Assembly (NCBI GenBank): GCA_022495995.1 | Contig: JAFEMH010001305.1 | Location: 124,001 to 188,000 of the forward strand | Origin: Adenophora triphylla var. japonica | Taxonomy: Eukaryota > Streptophyta > Magnoliopsida > Asterales > Campanulaceae | Direction of reading: 5' to 3' | Length of the DNA stretch: 64,000 bases | Shown here: piece by piece, positions 42,468 to 52,928 of the stretch | Position numbering within the stretch: the stretch's first letter is position 1 | Layout of the letters: each line of letters starts with the position of its first letter | Program-made: the position numbers and the translations under genes | The notes under the pieces: generated by a model | Seen by the model: only the letters and a program-made list of their open reading frames with translations | Database searches by the model: none | Told to the model about the DNA's origin: nothing

Positions 42468-44582
42468 TGTGAATGTGGTGCCCAAATTTTGTGTTGAATT
42501 CACGCGAGTTTGAAGACATCCGAGTTATTTGAAAAACGGAGTCGCCACGCCATTTTGATTACCTCAAAACTTTGAAAAAAAGGTTTTATGGGTTCGGAGG
42601 TTAAGTTACCCCTTGGGAAGAACGTTTGGCGTTCATCCAAAGTGCCTTGCCGGAGCAAGTCTCCCAAGATTTCAGTAATCGTGCTTGCTTGCGTGCTTTC
42701 TTGTGTGCATGTGTTTGAAAATAAGGGGGGAAATGTCCCAAGTTGTCTTTCGGACGTACAAACCATTTATTGGTTGTCGCTCTGGATTTCTTGGATTTTA
42801 TGTATTCGGGATTATGATCCCGTCCTGATCTTTGACTTGTGATCATCGCATTTTTAACCTCGGGACCCTCGGGACTTGCGTGATCGAGAGAATGTCTCTT
42901 TTATAGTCAAAGATGAGGTTATTTAGAAAAGGAGGATCCTTAGCCCATCAATCCTACGCTTTAAGACGGTCGAGCTCGTATAGAGGCTTCATACTCTTTC
43001 TTAAGCGATAATTGGAGATATAGGGTTCAAGGTTGTCCCTTTCTAAAGAAGTCGTGAACCTTTAATGGAAGGAACGATGCAAAGATGAGAACTTTTACAC
43101 CGGTCCGTTCCAAGGTTGCTAATGGGGACATGGGGAATGCATGTAAAAATGATGCTTTAGTGAAAAGATGGCATTTTTGGTTTGAAAATGATGCATTTGA
43201 TTGCAAATGGATGCTTTTTATGTAAAGAAATGATCTTTGTGCAAAGAGTGCATCTTTAATGTGAAAAGGGATTTTAAATGGAAAAGGAATGATTTTAATG
43301 CATGAAAAATGGGATTTTGGTGCAAAGGATGCACCTTTATGTATGAGAATGGTATTTTAATGAAAAGATGACATATTATGTACATAGATATTATCTAAAC
43401 ATCGTGTATTAGCATTATGGGGGTTAACATCGACATAGCCTTGAAACCGTGAAGCTTCAAAACCGGCTACTTATGTCGCGTGACATAGGCCGCCTATGTC
43501 GCGTGACATAACTAGCCATTTTGCAGAGGGTTTACACTACCGAGATTTGCAGAGGTAACAAGGCACCAAAATGGTCAAGTTACTTCACAAACAAATCTCA
43601 TGGAGCATGTTTATCAATAATGAACACTTCAAGAGGGTGTGGATATGAGGGATCCACACTCATCTTGAGTGTTTATGCAAAACCAAGCCAAACTGGGACT
43701 TTTATAGGAAATGTAATGAAATCAGATGTGGATCTATGAAATATGAAGCTAAAGCATGCAACTTTATTCGTAATATCACATTATTAAAGCATTTAGCATA
43801 GAGATTCCATGTATAATGCAGATAAGAAAAGGAAATGGGTAGAAAATCGTTACCCCTTCAAGACCACGACCCTCTATATCAAGTTAGATATAGGGGCCTT
43901 CAAAACAAAGCAAATTTTCTGGGGATGGGATTGAGCCTTCGTTTCTTGAGAATCCTTGGTTCTTGGTGTGTGTATGAAGTGTGTGTGTGTAGGAAGTGTG
44001 TGTAGAATTGATTTGAGAGGATTGGGGTGATTTGGGGGGTATGTGAGGAAAGAGAAGGCTTCTGGGCGTATTCCCTATAAAGGGTGACTGAGGGGTGGAA
44101 GAGGTGTCTCTAAAATGAGAGGTGAAGGCCTCTATTTATAGGCTGCCTGCATGGGCTTGTTATGTCGCACGACATGATAAGCCATAACTGCTTTCCTTCT
44201 AGAAACATGCAAGGTGGCATGGTTCTAGAACTCTCTCTGGCTGGTTATGTCGCACGACATAAGTAGCCACATGCAGTTCCTTCTAGAAACATGCAAGGTG
44301 GCAGGTTTCTAGAAGGTTTCATGGCCTATTATGTCGCACGACATAAGTAGCCACATCTGGATCCTTCTAGAAACATGCAAGGTGGCAGTCTTCTAGAAGG
44401 GAATTCCTCATGAAATAAAAACGTGCTTCTTTGGCTCCAAGCAGTCTCTTATCCCCTTAGGTGATTCGAAAAGTTCCGGAATTGTTCCGGAACTCTAGGA
44501 AAGTCCGGGGAATTACCGGAAAACTTGCCGGAATTGCCGGAAAACTTAACCGGAAGGCATGAGCCAGATTTGGGTACTTACA
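42468..44582 (-). mobile_element. 5' LTR of element D (right copy)
   Basis: It is near-identical to 29452-31555, with only scattered single-base and small indel differences (for example around 43430-43445 and 43910). This is closer than the A pair, which suggests a more recent insertion. Confidence 0.9.
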
Positions 44583-44587
44583 GATAG

Positions 44588-45778
44588 AGAACTTTGAGAT
44601 GGTACGGGAGAGGGAAGAATAGGAGAGGAGATGGACTCATGCAGCATCTTATTAATGTTCAAGTAGAAATCGACGTCTTTTAAGTCCTAGGAACGGTTGG
44701 AAAAGGGGAAAAACCTTTATTTCACGCGATCTAGACCTCGGGGAAACCTAGGGACACATCATCCAAAAATACACCAAATGTGTTTATTAAAAATTAATAA
44801 TAGGCAATAATACCTAAATAAAACCAAAGCATTTATGGGACGGACGAGCAATCCCAATTTCTGGAGAAATTTGGGCAGCATAACGGGTATTCCTGAAGAA
44901 TTTCAAGAAAAAATCTGGCATGACCTCTCGTCGGTGCACGTTGACAAAGCGACATGATCTCTCGTTAGAACATTTCGTGAGAACGACATGTCCTTACGCG
45001 AAACCATGTTGCGATGGCAACATGCCCAAACGTGCTAGGTTTTGGGATAGGTACGAAGGCCTATTAGAAATTTTGAAACATTTCATTTTAGTGTATTTAA
45101 AAATGGCGTGTCAAAAACCAACCGTTGGGTAAGCTTTAAAAGTGTGGCTCCACCTATAACGCACTAGGGGAATAGGTTTGATTCCAGGCGCTCAAGCGTA
45201 GGCGAATTACATGGCCGTCCGCGATGCCGTCATTCGCACCCGAGGGTTCTAGATCTACGTGATATAGTGTGCAGATGACTAGATTCCTTTATTTTGCGAA
45301 AAATGATTTTTTTTTATTTTTTATTTTTTTATTATTATTTTTATTTGAAAAGGGATGACAAACAGAAAATAACACACACACACACCCCACAGGAATACAA
45401 TAATCACATGATCATGAATTTTTTATCATAGGGACTGCATCACAATCAGCACTGAACTGGAAGCCACAACCTGCAGAGTGACCACTTATGTCGCGTGACA
45501 CAGGACTGATGAGATCAATCCTGTCGCGTGACATAAGGATCCATGCATCCAGAATCTGAACAATGAACAGAAGCAGCCCCAGCCTCCAAGCACAATGCAA
45601 TAGCTCCAACCCTAAACCTCAGCACAACAAAGATGGGACACAAGGAGGGAAAGGAATAAAACAAAGCACATAATATGCAAATGACACATATAATGTCACA
45701 AACAAAGCACACACAAGTGAATGAGACGGACGTTAAACAAACACGAAAGTTTGACCCATTTTGAAAACAGGTTTCAAG
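44588..45778 (-). other. 5' leader of element C
   Basis: It is non-coding. It has leader phrases recalling A and D (about 44690-44760; 'cgcccgaggg' type context near 45235) and palindromes at 45487-45502 and 45522-45535 in a repeated 'cttatgtcgcgtgaca' setting. A T-rich tract lies at 45300-45350 and a (CA)n at 45370. Confidence 0.5.
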
Positions 45779-45796
45779 TCCCCAGCGAAGTCGCCA
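45779..45796 (-). other. Primer-binding site of element C
   Basis: On the minus strand it reads TGGCGACTTCGCTGGGGA, one base different from D and E, one base from the LTR start. Confidence 0.78.
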
Positions 45797-45797
45797 C

Positions 45798-46381
45798 TGA
45801 ATGTACGCTCGCCGAAATTTTTAATGATAAAAAATAGGAGTCGCCACGCCATATTTTAAGGTACACTTTGAAAAACCTTTGAAAGAGAAAAGGGTCCGGG
45901 GGTCAGGTTAGGTGTTGGGAAGAACCGAGAGTTCACCCAACACGCCTCGTCCGTAGACGAGTCTTTCTATGCTCAACATTCAAAACATCCAAATATGAGA
46001 ATTGAAAAAGGATCCAAATATGAGAGGGGGAGGGCCTTATTTATAGCTGCAGATTAGAGGCTTGTTGTGTCGCACGACGTCCTGTAACTAATTTCCATGG
46101 CTCGAGTTGTCGCGTGACACAAGATGTCACCAACCGTTTCTGGCACCAATTTACCATATTGGAACCTTCTGAGATATTTACTTAAAGGTCCAAAGTGGTT
46201 TAATTCCTTGTAGGTCCTTCTGTACATAAAAATGACTTAACAGAACTTCCTTCGCGGGGAACTTATAAAAAGTTCCCGACAGTCTCGGAATGGATCGGAA
46301 ATTTACCAAAATGCCCCTAATGCAATTTTATTACATTAAAATGCACCTAAAAGGGTAGCGAATTGGATTGGCGTACTTACA
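45798..46381 (-). mobile_element. 5' LTR of element C, with internal deletion
   Basis: It matches the two ends of 23140-24545 but lacks about 820 bp between 'aaaacatccaaa' and 'aaaaaggatccaaatatgag'. TATA and palindromes are kept; the AAGTTA hairpin is lost. Confidence 0.85.
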
Positions 46382-46386
46382 GAAAC

Positions 46387-47130
46387 CAAGCATATTGAAT
46401 ATTGAAATAGGTCTTATACCATGGGATATAAAAAATACAAATGGTCATATACCATAGACATTAACATATAAAACAACAACTAAATCAGACACCAATCACA
46501 TTGAGTTAGGTCTTATACAAAGAGGTATAAGACCTATTATTGCGCATATACCACAACCACAAAAAAATAAAAACAAAAACTAAATCAGACAGCAATCACA
46601 TTGAGTTAAGTCTTCTATCAAGGGGCATAAGACCTATTATTGCTCCAATACCACAGCCACAAAAAAAACATCAACTAAACCAGATACAACCAACGTTGAG
46701 TAAAGTGTTGTACCAAGGGGTATAAGACCTATTATTGCTCCTATACCACAGTCACAAACAAATAAAACATCAACTAAACTAGATAACAATAAAATTGACT
46801 TAGGTCTTATATCATGGGGTATAAGACCTATTATTAATCTTATACCACAGCCACAAACAAATAAAACATTAACTAAACCAAACACTAACAACATTGACTT
46901 AGCTTTTATACCAAGGGGTATAAGATCTATTATTAGTCATATACCACAACCACAAACAAATAAAACATCAACTAAACTAGATACCAACAACATTAACGTA
47001 TGTGTTATTCGAAGGGATATAAGACTGATAATAGGTCTTATACAACAGTTATTAACAAATCAAACATCGACTAAATCAAAGAACAAAAACATTTATTCTT
47101 CTTATATAAGACATATTTCAATGTTCTATA
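46387..47130 (-). mobile_element. Element H, piece 3: palindromic repeat array
   Basis: About six units of roughly 100-110 bp each centre on GGTCTTATACC and GGTATAAGACC arms around 'aagg'-type loops, followed by 'attattgctcctataccaca' and 'gccacaaacaaataaaacat'. Similar units lie in the other H pieces. Confidence 0.6.
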
Positions 47131-48035
47131 AGAATAAAATGGGTTTCTAAGTAAAAAATTAAAGCAAAATGTTTAATAATAACAAAATAAATTTACAAAT
47201 CATGAAAATATGCAAAAACAACGGTCGTAATTTGAATTTCTAAAAAAATATATTATCTGAGTTTTAAATCAATTTTTTTTTCAAAAATTTACCTTTTGCT
47301 TCCTCGTTTGAGTTAGGGCTTCAATGGCGGTTAACTAGGACTTTAATGGAGGTCGATTAGGTCTTCAATGGTTGGCAATTAAGTGTTCAATGTAAGTTGA
47401 GGCAGTTCACACCAGATAGAGAATGAGAAATTGATTTTTGGTGTTTGTGTTTTTGAAATTGAAGAAGTTAATTTAACGTTATGGAAAAAGATTGATGGGA
47501 TTGAATGATGCGTGCGTGTTATTTGAGGTTAATATTGTCTTTTGAGTATAAGTGAATTTATATGATACTTTGCATTTCATCCGGATATTTATGGGTTTGT
47601 AATCAGAGACCCAGAGAGTCTAGAGTTCATGGCCTTTTAGGGAAATACTTTTTATAATAGGAATTAAATGAGAAAAAATCCATTTTTGAGTTGGTCTCAT
47701 AAAACACATTTGTATTTAAGATTTTCGCAATTTTTTTATTTCTTAGAATAATAATATTACGAGTTAAAAATATACATTCTTTTAATTAATTTATTTGTAA
47801 ATGTATAAATAAGGGGAAAAGTGTACTTTGTACATCTTTAGTTCAAGAAAGATAATCTAACTTTAAATTTGATAATTTGATTAAATTTAAAAAAAATTAA
47901 AAAAAAAACATAATTATTCTTCAAAGATCTTAATGTTTGTCAATAATGCAATCAATTATTATTTTTAAACTCTTATAGACTATAAAAGTTTTATATAAAT
48001 ATTTAATTAACTTAACAAATAAAATAAAAATTATA
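47131..48035. other. AT-rich sequence, no feature recognised
   Basis: I see no gene, repeat array or terminal repeats. 'tcaatggcggttaac', 'tcaatggttggcaatt' and related phrases (47320-47400) form a weak repeat. The right end of H may lie here. Confidence 0.3.
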
Positions 48036-48231
48036 CTCTCTCCGTCCCTGAAAGATTGTCCTATTTGCCATTTTGACTTGTCCCAAAAAGTATGTTCCAT
48101 TTCTAAACTTAGATATGAATGTTAGTGCAAATCTACTAAAGTACAAGAAGGTGAAGCTCTTTTTTAATAATTATAAAATATACAGCAGGACAATCTTTTA
48201 ATTAAGAACAATCTTTTAAGGATGGAGGGAG
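48036..48231. mobile_element. Stowaway-type MITE, 196 bp
   Basis: The termini CTCTCTCCGTCCCTGAAAG and ...CTTTTAAGGATGGAGGGAG are inverted repeats close to the Stowaway consensus CTCCCTCCGTCC, flanked by TA on both sides (48034-48035, 48232-48233). There is no coding capacity. Confidence 0.85.
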
Positions 48232-48527
48232 TATTATATTTATGTCTTAATAGAATGGAGCATAACATTACTCCACAATAATCCAAAAAGAAAGCACCAA
48301 ACATTTGGGTATGAAAAGGAAAGCATCAATATTCCCATTATTCACGTAACAACAAATCCAAAAGGCCATCCCACCTTCATTGTGTAATTGTTGTTCCATT
48401 TCCATTCACTACTTCCCTCTCCCCCACCCTACACCTCACACACACCTTTTTAGATCTTAGATCGTTTAAATTTAAACTTCACCTTTTACTTAAAAAAAAA
48501 AAAAAAAAGAAATGACAAAAGTATATA
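48232..48527. other. Intervening sequence between MITEs
   Basis: AT- and C-rich sequence with an A16 tract near 48491. Nothing coding is seen. Confidence 0.3.
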
Positions 48528-49411
48528 CTCCCTCCTTTTCAGAAGAAATGTCACTTTTTACCCAAAATAGCGTCCCGTTTGAAGCATCACATTTCCTAAA
48601 AAGGAAATATTGTATTAATATTCTATTACAACCACTCACTATTCCCTCCACTCATTCTCTCTCCTAAAATACTATTACACTCACAACACTTTTTAAATTT
48701 ATTATTTCCTCCACTAATTCTCTCTCCTATTTTCAAATTACACTCACAACATTTTTTCTTCCCCTTTTTTTTCTTAATTTGCGTGTCACCCCTAAAAGAA
48801 TGACACTCTTGCTGGGATGGAGGTAGGGCTGTAAACGAGCCGAGCCGAGCCGAGCTTTGAAGTTTCGAGCTCGAGCTCGAATAAAAAATATCGAGCTCGA
48901 GCTTTTCTCGAGCTCGAGCTCGAGCCCAGAATGCATGTTCGAGCTCGGCTCGAATCAAGTTTCGAGCTTTTCGCGGCGCTCGCGAGCTTTCGCGAGCTTC
49001 GCTCGAACTCGAGTTTTAACGAGCCGAGCTCGAGCTTCGACTTATTTTTTGAAAAATCGAAATCAAACGAGTTTTTAACGAGCCGAGCTCGAGCTTCGAC
49101 TTATTTTTTGAAAAAAATGCGGAAATCAAAACGAGCTTATAACGAGCCGAGCTCGAGCTTCGACTTATATATATATATATATACTAAAATTTATTCGAGC
49201 TTTTAACGAGCCGAGCCCGAGTCGAGCTCAAACGAGTCGATCTCGAACAGAGCTCGTCGAACATACGAGCCGAACACGAGCCGGCTCGAAAAAATGACGA
49301 GCTTGAAAATCGGTTCGAGCTCGAGCTCGAGTTCACCTCGAGCCCACTCGAACTCGAGCTTTTTCGAGCCGTGGCCGGCTGCTCGGTCGTAACAGCCCTA
49401 GATGGAGGCAG
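48528..49411. mobile_element. Second Stowaway-type MITE (about 299 bp) split by a hAT MITE
   Basis: The left terminus CTCCCTCCTTTTCAG and the right terminus, read inward as CTGCCTCCATCCCAG, pair well. TA flanks lie at 48526-48527 and 49412-49413. The right terminus is only intact once the nested 577-bp element and its 8-bp duplication are removed. Confidence 0.78.
48824..49400. mobile_element. hAT-type MITE, 577 bp, GAGCTCGAGC-rich
   Basis: The termini TAGGGCTGT and ACAGCCCTA are perfect inverted repeats. The 8-bp gatggagg at 48816-48823 is repeated exactly at 49401-49408, the size made by hAT transposases. The interior is dominated by overlapping GAGCTCGAGC-type palindromes and three roughly 60-bp units 'aacgagccgagctcgagctt', with an (AT)n near 49165. 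Open frames are by-products of this bias. Confidence 0.88.
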
Positions 49412-49413
49412 TA

Positions 49414-50026
49414 TCTCACATATATTCAGACCCTTAAAATATGGGCCCCATTTATCAATATCTTTCACTTATTCCATTCACAACCTATTTCCCATTCACA
49501 TAACTTTTAAATTTAAATAACCTTTTCTTTATTTTTATGCGCCAAGAAAGAGGTGAAACTTTTCGTCTTAAGCGAAGGAAAGAGTATTTTCTTTTTACTA
49601 TCATCAGTTTTCCTCTCCCACCTACCCACCCACCCACCCACCCACTATAATTATAGATGTGGAGAGTTGAATTAACCCTATTTTAATTACTTGAGTAAGT
49701 TTTTATTAGAATCGGAATTTTTCAAATTTTAATTTGAAAAATTATTTTAATAGAAATTATTGCCATTACAAAATATACTAAACTACATTCATTGAATTTA
49801 AGTGAATGGATGTACATATTGATATAATAACCTTTTAAAAACTTACCTCATATGATGATTATTATTTTCATGAAGTCCACTAACTTTCTTATTACTGTGT
49901 TTGATTTTTTTAATCTTTTTTTTTTTTTGCCTCTTTCAACAAGCTTCATTCGTCTCCAAAACAAAAGAGGTCATATTTTTCATCAATTCACATAAATTCA
50001 ACTAATGTAGTTGATTACCATATTTT
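49414..50026. other. AT-rich sequence with short microsatellites
   Basis: A (CCCA)n tract lies at about 49621-49644. No gene or transposon end is recognised. Confidence 0.3.
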
Positions 50027-50215
50027 GGCTCCGTTTGTTTAGCGTAAAACATTTTCTGGAAAATGATTTCAAGCAAAATATTTTTCGGAAAATGAAAATG
50101 TTTTCCGGAAAATAAGATAAACATGCTTTTGACTAACATTTTCCGATGCGAAACAAACACCGGAAAATGGGGAAAATATTTTTCGGAAAACATTTTCCCC
50201 CAAACAAACGGAGCC
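50027..50215. mobile_element. MITE, 189 bp, termini GGCTCCGTTTGTTT
   Basis: GGCTCCGTTTGTTT at the left matches ...AAACAAACGGAGCC at the right. The interior is a near-palindrome of 'ttttccggaaaa' blocks. Flanking TTT on both sides could be a 3-bp duplication, as in Harbinger/Tourist types, but in T-rich sequence this is weak evidence. Confidence 0.75.
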
Positions 50216-50601
50216 TTTGTAGAGGCAAAATCATCACCTCATTACCAAAATCTTGCAATGTGCTCACTCTATTAATGAAGACATTAAAAATTTAACAAAT
50301 GTTGATTATGTATCATCATGTGATAAACACCCATGAAATATTAAACAAGCCCATCAATAAAATTAACCGAAATCTAATGAAGGGTTTTGAGATTGTAAAT
50401 GTCCGGTATATCCTCATTTTCAACCTTTGATCAAAACCCCAAATCCTCCTCCCCCTCTTCAATTCTAACCTTCAAAAACCTACAAAATATCACCCACATA
50501 CAATAAAAAGCCTTAACATGGAAACCCACTTAAAGCCCCACCCTTTTCCCCCAAAATCACGCGATCAATTAGTGAAAGAACGCCTAGTCACTACCAGCTA
50601 C
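50216..50601. other. Sequence between MITE and copia fragment
   Basis: No gene or repeat is recognised. Confidence 0.25.
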
Positions 50602-52109
50602 TGTTGATACCGTTGGAATTTTTGTTTTGAAAAATAGAGATTTAACCGATTTTTGATCAAAAATTTCATAAGGTTTCATTTTTAAAAAATGAAAATTGAT
50701 TGCATATTAATAATCTACATTTGAAGTAGATTAATTTGATATATTTATTTTCTCAAAACCAATTTGTGGTGAATGAGAAATTAATCCACAAAGTATACAA
50801 AATGAAATGGGTTTATAAAGAGTTTGTGAATATGGAATGTCATATCTCACATTGCCTAGAAACCACAAAGTTAGAGAGTATTTAATATTCATCAACTTGT
50901 ATAGGATAACAATCAATTGTTATCCTCCTACCATGCAACCTAGTGGAACTTGGGTCAATCATGCAACCAAGTGGGCTATTGGGCTAGTTTTGTTCTAGCT
51001 CAAAATGGACCCACAATCAGCGAAACGCGCGAAGGGCGGAATGGGCGGTTTAGGACGCACTTTACACTTCTGTGGAGCCTTAAACTTTTGACGAAATTCG
51101 GCTCGGTGGTGGTTCAGTAGTTCGGTTCTTGGGTGCAGCTTAGGCCCAGTGGGTAGGTGGCGATTGGACCCAGTTCGGTTGGGTCTTAGCCCATTCAGAT
51201 AGGTCCACGGAGTGGTACATGGTATCTGGTTCGTGTCCGTCCGAATAGGTATGGGTCGGTTCGGAATGGGTGGAGCACCCATTCGCGTACGGGTAGGGGT
51301 AGTTCCATGAATGTGGTTCATCGATCGGGTGTGATCGGACAGCCAGGATTCATCCGGATGGAGTTGTGCCTATTCCCAGAAAGGCACCTATGACTCTTCA
51401 GTATCTATAAATTGTCCCACCAGATTGTCAATTCATTCATTCCAATCATCCAACTATCATTAGCAAGTTAGAGAGAGAGAGCATGTTGAAGCATAAATTT
51501 CCTTCAAGTTCAGAAGTTTCAAATGCTCAGATTTGTTCGTCGAAGTCGTTTATTTGGAGTGCTCCTATTAACGACAGTTAAAGTCGTTTCTTACGAGAAG
51601 ATTGTTAGTAACCGTTAGTACCAGTGCGGGACAATTACTTCTTACGGAGATTGTGTCCAACACAAGCCTCGACTTTCCTCCATCCCGATTTTATTTATTT
51701 TTCATTTATTTTCTTAAAGAAAGCCTTTTCGAATTCCGTTACATTTTTCCTAACAATCGTAAGAAGTAATTTACGTTTTCTTAAGGAAATGTCGACTGAA
51801 AATAAAACCTCTCAGTTGTCCGGGGTTACCCACCCTCATTTGTCAAATGCAACGAACCAGATTGTTGCGCCCGCTCCGGTTCAGAATTATTCAGCAACGA
51901 AATTTGGAGGTGCGGACTTCAAAAGCTGGCAACAAAAGATGATGTACCTCTTAACAAACCTCGGTTTGAAGATGTTTGTTGAAAAAGGTATCCCCGCTAG
52001 TCGGGATGATGATTCAGATCCAACGTCATGGGACTTGAAATGGTTATACTGAAGATGTCTTCAGGCAAAGAGCTAACTCTCAAGAATGTGCTGCATGTCC
52101 CAGACATTC
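50602..52109 (+). mobile_element. Copia retrotransposon fragment, internally deleted, cut by E
   Basis: It starts TGTTGATACC, a plausible LTR start, and reaches a gag start at 51789 ('MSTENKTSQLSG...KFGGADFKSWQQKMMYLLTNLGL'), the usual copia gag N-terminus. At about 52030 it jumps in another frame to 'LKMSSGKELTLKNVLHVPDI', the protease-region block of copia polyproteins. Most of gag is therefore deleted. Element E then cuts it at 52109. The LTR end and primer site could not be placed. Confidence 0.6.
51789..52109 (+). pseudogene. Copia gag/protease fusion remnant
   Basis: gag residues up to 'DDDSDPTSWDLKW' are joined out of frame to 'VILKMSSGKELTLKNVLHVPDI'. Between these blocks an intact element has over 1 kb including the zinc knuckle. 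This is a deletion derivative with no function. Confidence 0.65.
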
Positions 52110-52928
52110 TGTAAGTGCTCCAATTTGAGTTGTTAGTATTTTCGTTAGAAAACTAACAAAATCCTTAACATCCCTAACATTTCTAACAAAACCTAACTTT
52201 TCTACAAAGCAAGGGTAAATTGGGGATTGCCATTTGAGGATGGACAAGGTAAAGAATCTCACAAATGTTGAATTTCCGGAACTGGAAGCGGCTGGAATAG
52301 ACATGGGCAAACCGGAACCGGAACCGGGCGGAACCGGAGAACCGAACCGGAGCCAGGGCAGGCAGAGCCGATCCGGCGAGCCGGAACCGGCTAGAACCGG
52401 AACCGGCCGGTTCCCGGTTCAATCTCGGTTCCTACTTTTTGAAAACCGTGGAACCGCCGGTTTTGGAACCGGAACCGGAACCGGAGAACCGGAACCGGGG
52501 AACCGGCGGTTCGGAACCGGGGAACCGGCGGTTTTTGCAGAAAATTCAAAAAAAATCAAAAATTTGCCCCTTTTTTTTCACCTTTTCAGTCAAATTTGCC
52601 CGTTTTTTTTTTTGACTTTTTAGACAATTTTCAGTAATTAAAAATAAATAAAAAAATAAAACAATCCTTACCTTTCACCTATAAATACAAATTCACCTCC
52701 ACCATTTTATTTTCACAAAACTCTCTTAACTCTCTCTTAATCTTTACTCTCTCTTAACTCTCTCTTAAGTTCTTAACTCTCAAGTTTCAAGATCAAAGCC
52801 TCAAATCACTCACCAACATTCATATTCCATAATCCATAATTCCATCCTCATTTTCCATATTTTCATTCATTTTCATAGTCATCATCACTCATCACTCATC
52901 ATACACACCAAATCACCAATACACCATC

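Larger units (their letters stand above)
29452..44582 (-). mobile_element. Element D: gag-plus-PMD Ogre/Tat-like element, 15.1 kb, nested in C
   Basis: Near-identical LTRs of about 2.1 kb, a perfect gatag duplication, a primer site at 42447-42464 and minus-strand gag (38914-40260) define it. There is no protease, reverse transcriptase or integrase. Between gag and the 3' LTR, on the opposite strand, lies a PMD-like ORF (33181-35601). The structure resembles gag-only non-autonomous LTR elements (TR-GAG type) with an extra antisense ORF. It inserted into C, so it is younger than C. Confidence 0.9.
23140..46381 (-). mobile_element. Element C: non-autonomous Ogre/Tat-like element, split by D
   Basis: It has a left LTR (23140-24545), a truncated right LTR (45798-46381) and a primer site at 45779-45796. 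Flanks taaac and gaaac are a probable duplication with one mismatch. With nested D removed the element is about 8.1 kb. It has leader, minisatellites, a shared post-gag module and an inverted internal segment, but no recognisable gag, pol or PMD ORF, so it would need proteins from another element. Confidence 0.8.

Noticed and set aside
48857..49468. Ser/Arg/Glu-rich frames on both strands
   Set aside because: They are produced by GAGCTC palindromes in the hAT MITE. No gene is supported.
50995..51321. 108-codon Pro/Arg/Thr-rich minus-strand frame
   Set aside because: It lies antisense within the presumed copia LTR and shows no recognisable domain.
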